DNA of 20,967 nucleotides, taken from the NCBI GenBank assembly GCA_000969725.1, contig JXSR01S023040.1. One strand, given 5' to 3'. Numbering within the stretch: position 1 is the first letter of the stretch; the number at the start of each line of letters is the position of its first letter. The translations under genes were made by a program, and so were the position numbers. Below the pieces are notes generated by a model, which worked only from the letters and a program-made list of their open reading frames with translations, did not search any database and was not told the origin of the DNA. The stretch is from Ophiothrix spiculata. Taxonomy: Eukaryota; Echinodermata; Ophiuroidea; Amphilepidida; Ophiotrichidae. Positions 18,501 through 20,967 of the stretch are shown in pieces.

Positions 18501-20407
18501 TCACACGATACTCGTGAGTTTGCGTGCTTTGACAATTCTGTTGCTGCGTGACTTGATGATCAATTTGATTGGTTTGTTGAATGAAAAGGTTTGTTTCAGA
18601 TGACTTTAGATCAACCAGTAAATATTTTAAACCTCTTTCAAGTCCTGACTCCTTACCATCCATCAGACCAGCGACAATTCGTTGTGTAAATGCAAGAAGG
18701 TCAAAAGTGCAAAAGCTGCAATTTATGACAAATTTGCATTACACACTAACTAGTGTCCAGTCTTGGATCAGTGGCTCTTAAAATAGTTCTTCAGGTGACA
18801 CAGCCACGTACGTGTGAAACATTTTTTTTAGATTTTTGCTGCAAGGACACATTGTTGAAACATTACATGGCACCAAATGCAGACACAACTTGCATTTGCA
18901 TGCGGCAAAATAAATCTAAACCTACCTTCTGAGGATGAATGAGTAGACCTTGTCAAGGAATACTGTATCCTATAAGGCACCTGCCAAAACTTTTGGATAT
19001 GTATTGAACTGAAATTTAACATGAAATTACAAACAATATTTCAAAAAAGCCTAAACAAAGCACAAAAAATACAGCACTTGATTTTGGGCGAGTCATGTGT
19101 CATACTTACAGCTAATGTCGATGTATTCATCAGCAACTTTTGGTACAAAGACTGGGTCTCCTCATGTAACTTCTTCCTCTCATCACTAAGCTCACCTTTG
19201 GTCTGATGAAAAAAAGATTAAATGTGGGGTTATACATATAAAATGAATGATCTATCTCCCTAATATAAACCATACCATGTCCACATGCTTCATCTTACTT
19301 TTTCTGATGAATTTTGTAACCTATGCAGCATATCAATTAATATGTTTACATCCTGAATTTCAAGAAATTTTTATATGGTGACTGTTTCCATCAGAGCTCT
19401 TATTTTAACAGTCTACAAATCTTAAACTTGTACATTCTGAAGGTAATGTAAGTTGATGACCAAAATTAAATAAGTATTTTCTCTCAAAAAATAAAAAGGC
19501 TATAGTATGACATTACTAAATTTGCAAGTTTATTAGCTGTTAATTGATATAGCATAGCAGAAGAGTAGCTGAACGCAGTACAATGCAGCAGCAAAGCGTG
19601 TCATATGCATAGTTCCGTCTTCGGTATGTATACATGCCTGTGAGTGGGGTAACCTTTGCTCACAGATAAAGAAAACCTTCCAATTCCCACCCAATTTAGT
19701 GAAGGTCAGCTGGTATAATTCCGGATGAAAGCTACCAAAACGAAGAGCTATTTTTTTTTTTGAGAAATCAGACACTCTCAACAAATAGCTCATTTTAAAG
19801 TGATTTAAGAACTTAGATGTAACTTCTTTATGAAATATTTCAGTAGGAGCAAGAGTGAATTTTGATCTCTTCAGGAAGGAAAGTCTCAATTCCAATATAC
19901 AGAGATGCCAGTATGTATCACTGGAAAAACTTGAAACTTTCAAAAAATCCTGAAAATGCGCATAAATTTTAGTAAAAAAGGGCTGAAAATATATAAAAAC
20001 GTGTAAATTTGGAGTAAAAAATACCCCTGAAATCAGGTTAAAACAGGAAAACTGGCATCTCTGAATATGTGAATCAATATCAAAACATCGATCAATATAT
20101 CTTTTCTTACCAACTTATCACAATCTGATTCAAGTCTTCCATATTTTATACTAAAAAAACTTACGAATTTACACATTTAGTGGTTATTCTTAGTAAACCA
20201 TCAATACATGTCTGATGCTAAAGTGATCTCACCTGCAACATTTTCAGGTTTTGTCTTTCCAGCTTCTGTAAATCTTTGTGTTTCTTGACCAGGAATTTAC
20301 TAACGGATGCATATTGGCTCTTCAATAGGTTTGTGTAGGCCTTTTTCACTTCCGGTGAGAATACCTCACTTGTTGGCAGTGTCAATCCAAACTTCTCTGC
20401 AATGATT
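455..20407 (-). CDS. UPF2: UPF2, regulator of nonsense transcripts 2 (13 internal exons, both ends outside the window)
   Basis: UPF2 is a cytoplasmic scaffold of nonsense-mediated mRNA decay. Its third MIF4G domain binds UPF3 and its C-terminus binds UPF1, linking the exon junction complex to the decay machinery. Thirteen minus-strand exons join in this order: 20407-20233, 19202-19110, 17825-17786, 16191-16037, 15607-15532, 14029-13907, 9955-9834, 8021-7936, 6728-6620, 5108-5051, 3144-2972, 1324-1223, 580-455. Every junction is GT-AG and every phase is compatible, giving about 479 codons without a stop. From memory of the human protein (about 1270 residues) the order is collinear, roughly residues 310 to 790: end of MIF4G-1, a shortened acidic linker, all of MIF4G-2 and the first helices of MIF4G-3. 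Signature segments include [30 protein letters not shown] and [17 protein letters not shown]. Introns are 0.4 to 4 kb and filled with transposon remnants. The first exons and the last third are not in the window. Confidence 0.96.
581..1222 (-). other. UPF2 intron (642 bp) without recognised elements
   Basis: GT-AG intron between the exons that end MIF4G-2 and start MIF4G-3. It is AT-rich and I see no inverted repeats, tandem repeats or coding remnants. It is one of the few introns in the window with no obvious transposon. Confidence 0.7.
1223..1324 (-). CDS. UPF2: UPF2 exon: end of MIF4G domain 2
   Basis: This 34-codon, phase-0 exon encodes [20 protein letters not shown] and [14 protein letters not shown]. 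It matches QMMRKKQAMHLDARYVTMVENAYYYCNPP of human UPF2, the last helix of MIF4G-2 and the start of the linker to MIF4G-3. The acceptor is TTTTCGTAG and the donor CGA/GTAAG. Confidence 0.95.
1531..1702. mobile_element. 172-bp hairpin MITE
   Basis: Two arms of 68 bp (1531-1598 and 1635-1702) are near-perfect inverted repeats, about 61 of 68 positions matching by hand, around a 36-base loop. The outer arm reads CTAAGACTATGGTCACAATA at both ends. If the ends are set at AGACTATGG, the flanks are TA on both sides (CTA before, TAG after), which fits a Tc1/mariner-type TA target site, but this is an inference. There is no coding capacity. A pre-miRNA reading was considered; arm length and outer symmetry fit a fold-back MITE better. 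Confidence 0.8.
2181..2198. repeat. Poly-C tract
   Basis: A run of 12 C, one T and 5 C. It is a simple low-complexity tract, G-rich on the UPF2-sense strand, and could form a G-rich structure in the pre-mRNA. Confidence 0.9.
2274..2966 (+). mobile_element. MITE family copy 1, split by a nested element
   Basis: The two halves, about 2274-2352 and 2846-2966, match the left and right parts of the intact copies at 18431-18608 and 20441-20649. The left half carries AAAGAAAACCTTTTCACTTT and GAGGTTAAAGTTCA; the right half carries ACTTGATGATCGATTTGATT and ends TTTCAGATGACTTTA. The terminal inverted repeats are of the type TCATCTGAAAAAAACCTTTT. The right end lies directly against the splice donor of the 2972-3144 exon. 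The left end is approximate. Confidence 0.85.
2353..2845. mobile_element. 493-bp nested non-autonomous DNA element with AGCA target duplication
   Basis: The ends are inverted repeats: GGTTTTACGCCACCAAT at 2353-2369 and, reversed, GGATTTACACCACCAAT at 2845, 15 of 17 matching. AGCA flanks it on both sides (2349-2352 and 2846-2849). Removing the element and one AGCA restores the sequence CT-AGCA-TGATTT, which aligns with CTCGCGTGATTT in the intact MITE copy, so the boundaries are supported independently. No transposase is visible. A GC-rich block at 2592-2691 stands out inside it. The superfamily is not recognised. Confidence 0.82.
2972..3144 (-). CDS. UPF2: UPF2 exon: MIF4G domain 2, HHHH helix
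   Basis: The exon completes the Gly codon and reads [20 protein letters not shown], then [18 protein letters not shown] and [26 protein letters not shown] is a hallmark of UPF2 MIF4G-2 (SHHHIEMACTLLETCGR in human). The acceptor is TTCTTTAG and the donor CTC/GTAAGT. The end of a MITE abuts this donor, so the intron is host sequence for only about five bases before the TA target site. Confidence 0.95.
3145..4516. other. UPF2 intron stretch with nothing recognised
   Basis: This is the lower part of the intron between the exons at 5051-5108 and 2972-3144. It is AT-rich, with no exon, inverted repeat or coding relic that I could identify by eye. Confidence 0.55.
4517..4768. mobile_element. 252-bp inverted-repeat element
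   Basis: Left end CAATCTTGGCCAAAAATACT and right end reversed CAATCTTGGCCAAAATAGTT are imperfect inverted repeats of about 30 bp, continuing into GGGACACTT and GGAACACTT. The inside has a pyrimidine-rich patch on the plus strand and no coding capacity of note. I could not define a target duplication, so this is a probable old MITE. Confidence 0.65.
4846..4974. mobile_element. 129-bp palindromic hairpin MITE
   Basis: The arms form an imperfect palindrome of about 50 bp each: TATAGGCAAAATAAATATTT on the left and, reversed, TATAGGCCAAACAATAATTT on the right. Both continue through TTTAAACAAAAATCCA. The small loop lies around 4896-4920. Ends in TATA allow a TA target duplication, but its limits are ambiguous. 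Confidence 0.75.
5051..5108 (-). CDS. UPF2: UPF2 short exon (58 bp): MIF4G domain 2
   Basis: This 19-codon exon encodes [19 protein letters not shown] plus one base of Gly. It bridges FRWH of the previous exon and GELTKF of the next, as in human (VRKKDQINIETKNKTVRFIGELTKF). It was found by looking for exactly this missing segment. The acceptor is TTCACTCAG and the donor G/GTAAG. A composite transposable element begins about 46 bases upstream of the acceptor. Confidence 0.94.
5154..5960. mobile_element. Inverted-repeat element of about 807 bp carrying a LINE relic
   Basis: AAGTTGTATCTGCATTTTT at 5169-5187 recurs reversed at 5928-5946, and similarity extends outwards over about 33 bp (ATGAA near 5154, and reversed near 5960). 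Between the repeats lies a minus-strand LINE fragment with its own A-rich tail side near 5235-5262. The simplest reading is a DNA transposon that later received the LINE fragment. No clear target duplication was found. Confidence 0.65.
5240..5800 (-). pseudogene. LINE relic: C-terminal end of a reverse-transcriptase ORF
   Basis: The frame ending at 5251 contains [20 protein letters not shown] and then [20 protein letters not shown]. The WNSLP motif followed by a FK-x-hydrophobic-K helix is typical of the C-terminal end of LINE ORF2 in the jockey/CR1 group. The matching upstream part is in another frame (5541-5792), so at least one frameshift is present. Catalytic domains are absent. AATAAAATAAAATCAAAAG on the minus strand near 5235-5255 fits a 3' tail. 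Confidence 0.75.
6156..6488. mobile_element. 333-bp inverted-repeat element with AGGCCT ends
   Basis: Both ends read AGGCCTAAAAAAATTG inward, then TTGATTGGC and TAACC, giving inverted repeats of about 33 bp with few mismatches. The inside is AT-rich with ACCGACCCT and CTGCCGACCCT motifs near the left end. The 71-codon frame inside is not conserved-looking. The target duplication is not clear. Confidence 0.75.
6620..6728 (-). CDS. UPF2: UPF2 exon: MIF4G domain 2, middle helices
   Basis: After one base completing Arg, the exon reads [20 protein letters not shown] and then [16 protein letters not shown]. This is the LDLLPFYARLVATLHPCMSD segment of UPF2. The acceptor is CCTGTCTAG and the donor CAT/GTGAG. 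Confidence 0.95.
6787..7015 (+). mobile_element. tRNA-derived SINE
   Basis: The head carries an RNA polymerase III A box (TTGGCGCAGCGGT, about 6797-6809) and a B box (GGTTCGAGTCC, 6841-6851) at the spacing of a tRNA gene. A second conserved-looking block follows, TTTTTCTCCGGGTACTCCGG (about 6905-6924), like the central domain shared by invertebrate SINEs. It lies antisense to UPF2 in the intron 6729-7935. The 3' end is approximate and target duplications are not clear. It is not a functional tRNA because the 5' half does not pair into a full cloverleaf. Confidence 0.85.
7181..7841. mobile_element. 661-bp fold-back element (giant palindrome)
   Basis: The left arm (7181-7479) and right arm (7487-7841) are inverted repeats along their whole length around a loop of about 7 bases. 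Ends read GGGCACAGTTAACCCCT, with matching GTGCCC at the far end, and TTA flanks both sides (7178-7180 and 7842-7844), a likely 3-bp target duplication. The right arm is longer because of about 57 extra bases rich in TTGGTCCAAAA (around 7665-7725). There is no transposase. In UPF2 pre-mRNA it would form a stem of about 300 bp. Confidence 0.85.
7936..8021 (-). CDS. UPF2: UPF2 exon: MIF4G domain 2, helix 2
   Basis: The exon encodes [20 protein letters not shown] and VLFNVPRT, ending with two bases of an Arg codon completed in the next exon. It matches AAMDFCMNMNTKANRKKLVRALFIVPRQR of human UPF2 almost position by position. The acceptor is GCTTGTAG and the donor AG/GTAAG. Confidence 0.95.
8092..8690 (-). 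mobile_element. 5'-truncated L2/CR1-like LINE fragment
   Basis: The fragment holds the C-terminal end of a LINE ORF2 and its 3' tail. The 3' untranslated part reads GCGCATTGAGATCATTTGAT and runs into CCATTATTTTTATATATTAT, an ATT-type tail typical of L2/CR1-related LINEs. The 5' break is near 8690, where protein similarity stops. Confidence 0.8.
8182..8673 (-). pseudogene. LINE ORF2 C-terminal remnant with one in-frame stop
   Basis: The frame reads [51 protein letters not shown] and, after a TGA at 8386-8388, [20 protein letters not shown], ending at TAA 8182-8184. The order RLDYCN, LQRIQNxAARL, HWLP, WNSLP is the standard post-RT region of L2/CR1-like LINEs. Only one stop interrupts about 164 codons, so the insertion is moderately young. 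Confidence 0.87.
8691..9239. other. UPF2 intron stretch; only a short direct repeat seen
   Basis: AT-rich intron between two LINE fragments. A short tandem duplication, AGAAAGTGG-GCCT in two copies with one or two mismatches, lies at about 9209-9240. Nothing else was recognised. Confidence 0.55.
9240..9716 (-). pseudogene. RTE-like LINE relic: C-terminal part of an endonuclease-reverse transcriptase
   Basis: On the minus strand the frame reads [54 protein letters not shown] and, after a TAA at 9382-9384, [12 protein letters not shown]. The series YGCE-WTL, EMWCWRR-L-ISW, FGHI, GRPR is characteristic of the C-terminus of RTE-like retrotransposon proteins often annotated as endonuclease-reverse transcriptase. 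The catalytic domains and both ends of the element are missing. The plus-strand frame opposite is only its shadow. Confidence 0.85.
9834..9955 (-). CDS. UPF2: UPF2 exon: acidic tract and start of MIF4G domain 2
   Basis: The exon opens with an acidic run, [10 protein letters not shown], encoded by GAT and GAA triplet repeats, then enters MIF4G-2 with [20 protein letters not shown] and DFIDK. This closely matches the VDAFLQQLPNCVNRDLIDK start of MIF4G-2 in human UPF2. The acceptor is CTTATTTCAG and the donor AAG/GTATG. The triplet repeat in the acidic tract is a plausible site of length variation. Confidence 0.95.
9928..9951. repeat. TCT/TCA trinucleotide repeat inside the UPF2 exon
   Basis: Triplet runs of TCT, TTC and ATC on the plus strand encode the Asp/Glu run of the UPF2 acidic tract on the minus strand. 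The tract stays in frame. Confidence 0.8.
10314..11306 (+). mobile_element. 993-bp mariner-like DNA transposon, decayed
   Basis: The 27-bp ends are inverted repeats starting CAGACTGTCCACGAAT (10314-10340 and reversed 11280-11306), 25 of 27 matching, and TA flanks both sides (10312-10313 and 11307-11308). TA target sites and this length, with a transposase-like fragment on the plus strand, fit the Tc1/mariner group. Adjacent to a LINE in the same UPF2 intron. Confidence 0.88.
10620..10916 (+). pseudogene. Mariner-like transposase fragment
   Basis: The 98-codon frame contains [20 protein letters not shown] followed by [16 protein letters not shown]. This resembles the VMVWGGIS...[15 protein letters not shown] region between the second and third catalytic residues of Tc1/mariner transposases. 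The N-terminal DNA-binding domain and the last catalytic segment are not intact; the frame breaks at 10916 and later sequence continues in another frame. It cannot encode a complete transposase. Confidence 0.72.
11457..12728 (+). pseudogene. LINE reverse transcriptase domain, open but truncated
   Basis: A 423-codon open frame carries the full RT core: [42 protein letters not shown] with catalytic Asp276, [19 protein letters not shown] (from Val333) and FADDTTIL with Asp365 and Asp366. The catalytic triad is therefore intact. The first few codons, from the listed ATG, are probably host sequence; LINE homology begins around YLRNPS. The protein lacks the N-terminal endonuclease and is cut from its C-terminal part by a frameshift near 12722. 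RT copies DNA from RNA at the nick during target-primed integration; this copy is unlikely to be functional. Confidence 0.9.
11460..13615 (+). mobile_element. 5'-truncated LINE of the jockey/CR1 group
   Basis: The element starts near 11460-11470, inside ORF2 just before the reverse-transcriptase domain, so the endonuclease is lost, as is usual for truncated LINE insertions. It ends with a short tandem tail of GAATCTT units after AATAAA (about 13585-13615), the type of 3' end seen in CR1/L2-like LINEs. It lies antisense to UPF2 in the intron 9956-13906. I could not find convincing target duplications. Confidence 0.87.
12729..13376 (+). pseudogene. LINE ORF2 C-terminal part, broken by frameshifts and stops
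   Basis: After a shift near 12722 the frame continues [17 protein letters not shown], a TGA at 12782-12784, then [20 protein letters not shown] and [15 protein letters not shown] second shift near 13165 and a third near 13260 lead to [20 protein letters not shown] and the natural stop at 13374-13376. The order DENLSWKxHI, LPYLxYG, LWNSLP is standard for jockey/CR1-type ORF2. At least three frameshifts and one stop make it a pseudogene. Confidence 0.87.
13616..13906. other. UPF2 intron remainder; nothing recognised
   Basis: This is the stretch between the LINE tail and the donor of the 13907-14029 exon. No repeats or coding signal were seen. Confidence 0.55.
13907..14029 (-). CDS. UPF2: UPF2 exon: acidic Glu/Asp-rich linker
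   Basis: The exon starts by completing a Asp codon and encodes [20 protein letters not shown] and then a Glu-rich run ending GEPETE plus one base. It corresponds to the acidic linker before MIF4G-2. Homology is compositional rather than residue-by-residue, so the call rests on splice sites (CCACTAG acceptor, G/GTAGGA donor), open frame and the phase match on both sides. A TE-rich intron of nearly 4 kb follows it. Confidence 0.85.
14211..14521. mobile_element. 311-bp MITE with TTAA-type target
   Basis: CTCTTTCACTCCGG at the left end is repeated reversed as CTCTTTCACTCTGG at the right end. TTAA follows the right end (14522-14525) and TTTA, one base different, precedes the left end (14207-14210). 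An inner pair, GCCGCTCTGAACGGCTCGC and the reversed GCCGCTCACAGCGGCTCGC, forms further hairpins. A TTAA target suggests the piggyBac or Kolobok superfamilies, but no transposase supports a choice. Confidence 0.72.
14526..14885. other. UPF2 intron stretch; nothing recognised
   Basis: Between two MITEs in the intron 14030-15531. No exon, repeat or RNA signal was seen. Confidence 0.55.
14894..15080. mobile_element. 187-bp hAT-like MITE
   Basis: The ends CAGGCCTTCTCAAAC and, reversed, CAGGGGTTCTCAATT match the CAGGGGTTCTCAA-type termini common in hAT elements. Flanking 8-mers AGTTAGGT (14886-14893) and ATGTAGGT (15081-15088) agree at six of eight positions, consistent with the 8-bp target duplication of hAT transposons. 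No coding capacity. Confidence 0.82.
15128..15498. mobile_element. 371-bp element with 11-bp target duplication
   Basis: ATAATTAAATT occurs directly before the element (15117-15127) and directly after it (15499-15509). The inner ends ACGCTGGT and ACCAGCGT are perfect 8-bp inverted repeats. The inside is richer in GC than the surrounding intron (for example GCTCGCTCGCCC and CATGGCGCACTGC). A 9-11 bp duplication would suit Mutator-like elements, but short inverted repeats and no transposase leave the class open. It ends close to the donor of the 15532-15607 exon. Confidence 0.78.
15532..15607 (-). CDS. UPF2: UPF2 exon: acidic linker
   Basis: The exon encodes [20 protein letters not shown] followed by DKFDE and one base. 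ILFK directly continues the previous exon's LPA, reproducing the PAILF motif of UPF2. The rest is charged, low-complexity linker, shorter than in vertebrates. The acceptor is GTTATTCAG and the donor G/GTAAAG. The 11-bp target duplication of a transposable element (15499-15509) ends 22 bases downstream of this donor. Confidence 0.9.
15608..16036 (-). other. UPF2 intron (429 bp) without recognised elements
   Basis: Shortest complete intron in the window, GT-AG, AT-rich, with nothing recognised inside. Confidence 0.7.
16037..16191 (-). CDS. UPF2: UPF2 exon: linker between MIF4G-1 and MIF4G-2
   Basis: The sequence runs [15 protein letters not shown] and then [20 protein letters not shown], ending IDLRTSLPA. 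The WEDED-x3-F-x-ENLIDL block is the diagnostic conserved motif of the UPF2 linker (WEDEDARNFYENLIDL in human). The acceptor is CACTCAG and the donor GCT/GTAAG. The first part, about 20 residues, is much less conserved than the WEDED block. Confidence 0.94.
16240..17150. mobile_element. 911-bp TTAA-flanked non-autonomous element
   Basis: GGTAGCTCTAACGGCTA at the left end is matched by reversed GGTAGCTTGAACGGCTA at the right end, 15 of 17. TTAA flanks both ends (16236-16239 and 17151-17154), the target duplication of piggyBac and Kolobok transposons. The inside is AT-rich with no transposase-like frame. It fills more than half of the intron 16192-17785. Confidence 0.8.
17155..17785. other. UPF2 intron remainder; short direct repeat only
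   Basis: A direct repeat, TTGTGTCACA followed by GTCTG or ATCTG, occurs twice at about 17470-17501. Nothing else was recognised up to the 17786-17825 exon. Confidence 0.55.
17786..17825 (-). CDS. UPF2: UPF2 short exon (40 bp): end of MIF4G domain 1
   Basis: The exon encodes [13 protein letters not shown] plus one base of the next codon. It is nearly identical in pattern to the DLLDENMPDLP segment that closes MIF4G-1 in vertebrate UPF2. The acceptor is TCCTCTTCAG and the donor G/GTAAG. The split Glu codon (G + AA) joins exactly to the next exon. It is easy to miss by length alone; homology and phase support it. Confidence 0.92.
18003..18393. mobile_element. 391-bp element with 8-bp target duplication and internal AAAGACCCC repeats
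   Basis: TGCTGTAT lies directly before (17995-18002) and after (18394-18401) the element. The ends CCAGAAAGGAGGTTACTC and reversed CCGGGGTGGGGGTACTC are imperfect inverted repeats, and a second pair, TGTGCCACCAA and reversed GGTGCCACCAA, lies further in. Between them AAAGACCCC or a close variant recurs about six times from 18049 to 18330. No transposase. An 8-bp duplication would suit hAT, P or Merlin types; the class is not resolved. Confidence 0.8.
18045..18335. repeat. Degenerate repeat of AAAGACCCC units
   Basis: Units such as CAGAAAGACCCCC, CTTAAAGACCC, CAGAAAGACCC, CTGAAAGATCCCC and CGAAAGACCCC, each followed by a T-rich run and often preceded by GTCA, recur at irregular spacing of about 35 to 90 bases. 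They lie inside the 391-bp element and may be its amplified subterminal motif. Confidence 0.7.
18431..18608 (+). mobile_element. MITE family copy 2 (178 bp, internally deleted)
   Basis: The ends TATAGGTGCGTGAAGAAAAC and reversed TAAAGTCATCTGAAACAAAC are imperfect inverted repeats continuing through CTTTTCA, and TA at both edges fits a TA target. The middle, TGACTTGATGATCAATTTGA, is shared with the other two copies. Compared with copy 3 it lacks about 35 bases between TTTGTTG and AATGAAAAGG. Confidence 0.87.
18609..19109. other. UPF2 intron remainder; nothing recognised
   Basis: Between the MITE copy and the 19110-19202 exon. A small plus-strand open frame starting in the MITE is not supported by any homology I recognise. 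Confidence 0.55.
19110..19202 (-). CDS. UPF2: UPF2 exon: last helices of MIF4G domain 1
   Basis: This 31-codon exon starts [15 protein letters not shown] and ends [12 protein letters not shown]. It aligns with the GELSEDRHKQYEEF...YQKLL segment of human UPF2. It is phase 0 at both ends. The acceptor is TTTCATCAG and the donor GTAAGT, the strongest consensus donor here. Confidence 0.94.
19203..19899. other. UPF2 intron stretch; nothing recognised
   Basis: The region contains a 136-codon minus-strand frame (19533-19943) with no motif I recognise, overlapping a MITE at its start and lacking splice or homology support. No other repeat was seen. Confidence 0.5.
19900..20063. mobile_element. 164-bp MITE with 13-bp perfect inverted repeats
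   Basis: CAGAGATGCCAGT at 19900-19912 is exactly reversed at 20051-20063. Flanks AATATA and AATATG suggest a short target duplication, five of six matching, but an 8-bp one does not align. CAG-starting ends are seen in hAT and some other superfamilies, so the class is open. No coding capacity. Confidence 0.82.
20233..20407 (-). CDS. UPF2: UPF2 exon: C-terminal part of MIF4G domain 1
   Basis: The exon encodes [20 protein letters not shown] near its start and ends in a basic helical stretch, [11 protein letters not shown]. It matches the end of the first MIF4G domain of UPF2, an alpha-helical HEAT-like repeat. The acceptor is TTTATTTAG, with the first base completing a split codon, and the donor is CAG/GTGAG in phase 0. 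A copy of the 206-bp MITE family ends 32 to 33 bases upstream of the acceptor AG, so branch point and pyrimidine tract must fit in that short stretch or lie inside the MITE. Confidence 0.93.
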
Positions 20408-20440
20408 CTAAATAAACAGAATGAAAATAAGTATTGTTAT

Positions 20441-20649
20441 TATAGTCATCTGAAAAAAACCTTTTCATTCTGGGCAAGACCAAATCGCACCGTGCATGAA
20501 CAACAAACCAATCAAATTGATCATCAAGTCACACATCAACAGAACAGACAAATCACGCGAGCTCACAAGTATCGAGTGAGTTGCGTTTGAACTTTAACCT
20601 CGGCGCAACAGACGCGTAAAAATGAAAAGGTTTTCTTCACACGACTTTA
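20441..20649 (-). mobile_element. MITE family copy 3 (about 209 bp, most complete)
   Basis: This is the fullest copy of the family, opposite in orientation to copies 1 and 2. The inverted repeats are TATAGTCATCTGAAAAAAAC and reversed TAAAGTCGTGTGAAGAAAAC, both continuing CTTTTCATT, with TA at the edges. The internal part includes ACTTGATGATCAATTTGATT and CACGGTGCGATTTGGTC. It lies about 32 bases upstream of the acceptor of the 20233-20407 exon. Confidence 0.87.
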
Positions 20650-20967
20650 GAACTGCTAATCCTCTGAAAGTTTGTGTCATTAGAAATTCGTAATGAACTT
20701 AGATTGTAAGTAAATAAGATTTTAAGTATGTGAGCATCATGTATATGATTGATTACGAAAATAAATTTGATATGATATAGAGAGCCTGATGTTGTCTAAG
20801 CAAGGTCTTATCCATAGGTGTAGTGTAACACAAGTAAATAGAGTAATAACATTATATAGATCTGCAACACATAAGGAACACCTGAATCAAAACAATCAAA
20901 TTCTAATTGGTCATTTGATGTTATTAGAAACATTGCATGCTTCTTGACAGAATGTTTGCGAAAAATT
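20650..20967. other. UPF2 intron, partial; nothing recognised
   Basis: The upstream intron runs out of the window here. It is AT-rich with no exon or repeat recognised. Confidence 0.55.

Noticed and set aside
19533-19943. 136-codon minus-strand open frame
   Set aside because: It has no recognised motif, overlaps a MITE at its upstream end, lies inside a UPF2 intron and has no plausible splice or homology support.

Overview
The window is eukaryotic nuclear DNA from a metazoan, most likely a marine invertebrate. It is AT-rich and shows short coding exons split by GT-AG introns, a tRNA-derived SINE, several kinds of LINE remnant and many DNA-transposon derivatives. The host species cannot be fixed from the sequence. 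Nothing here looks prokaryotic or viral.

One host gene spans almost the whole window on the minus strand: UPF2 (regulator of nonsense transcripts 2), the scaffold of nonsense-mediated mRNA decay that bridges UPF1 and UPF3. I assembled 13 internal exons between 20407 and 455. All have GT-AG junctions and compatible reading phases, and together they give about 479 codons with no stop. They cover the C-terminal half of MIF4G domain 1 (exons 20233-20407, 19110-19202, 17786-17825), the acidic linker (16037-16191, 15532-15607, 13907-14029, start of 9834-9955), MIF4G domain 2 (9834-9955, 7936-8021, 6620-6728, 5051-5108, 2972-3144, 1223-1324) and the start of MIF4G domain 3 (455-580). The N-terminal exons (beyond 20407) and the C-terminal exons (below 455) lie outside the window.

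The introns are packed with mobile DNA. Going up the coordinates: a 172-bp hairpin (1531-1702); a MITE split by a nested 493-bp element with a 4-bp target duplication (2274-2966); two small inverted-repeat elements (4517-4768, 4846-4974); an inverted-repeat element holding a LINE relic (5154-5960); a 333-bp inverted-repeat element (6156-6488); a tRNA-derived SINE (about 6787-7015); a 661-bp fold-back palindrome (7181-7841); an L2/CR1-like LINE tail (about 8092-8690); an RTE-like LINE relic (about 9240-9716); a 993-bp mariner-like transposon with TA duplications (10314-11306); a 2.1-kb LINE with a nearly complete reverse transcriptase (about 11460-13615); a TTAA-flanked MITE (14211-14521); a hAT-like MITE (14894-15080); a 371-bp element with an 11-bp duplication (15128-15498); a 911-bp TTAA-flanked element (16240-17150); a 391-bp element with an 8-bp duplication and internal AAAGACCCC repeats (18003-18393); two more copies of the first MITE (18431-18608, 20441-20649); and a 164-bp element with 13-bp perfect inverted repeats (19900-20063).

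The biology is therefore a conserved housekeeping gene whose introns have absorbed many nested transposons, some ending within a few bases of its splice sites. I found no new multi-gene system. The most unusual items are the nested insertions whose target duplications can be read directly, the fold-backs that would form long double-stranded RNA in the UPF2 pre-mRNA, and several non-autonomous families I cannot assign to a superfamily.
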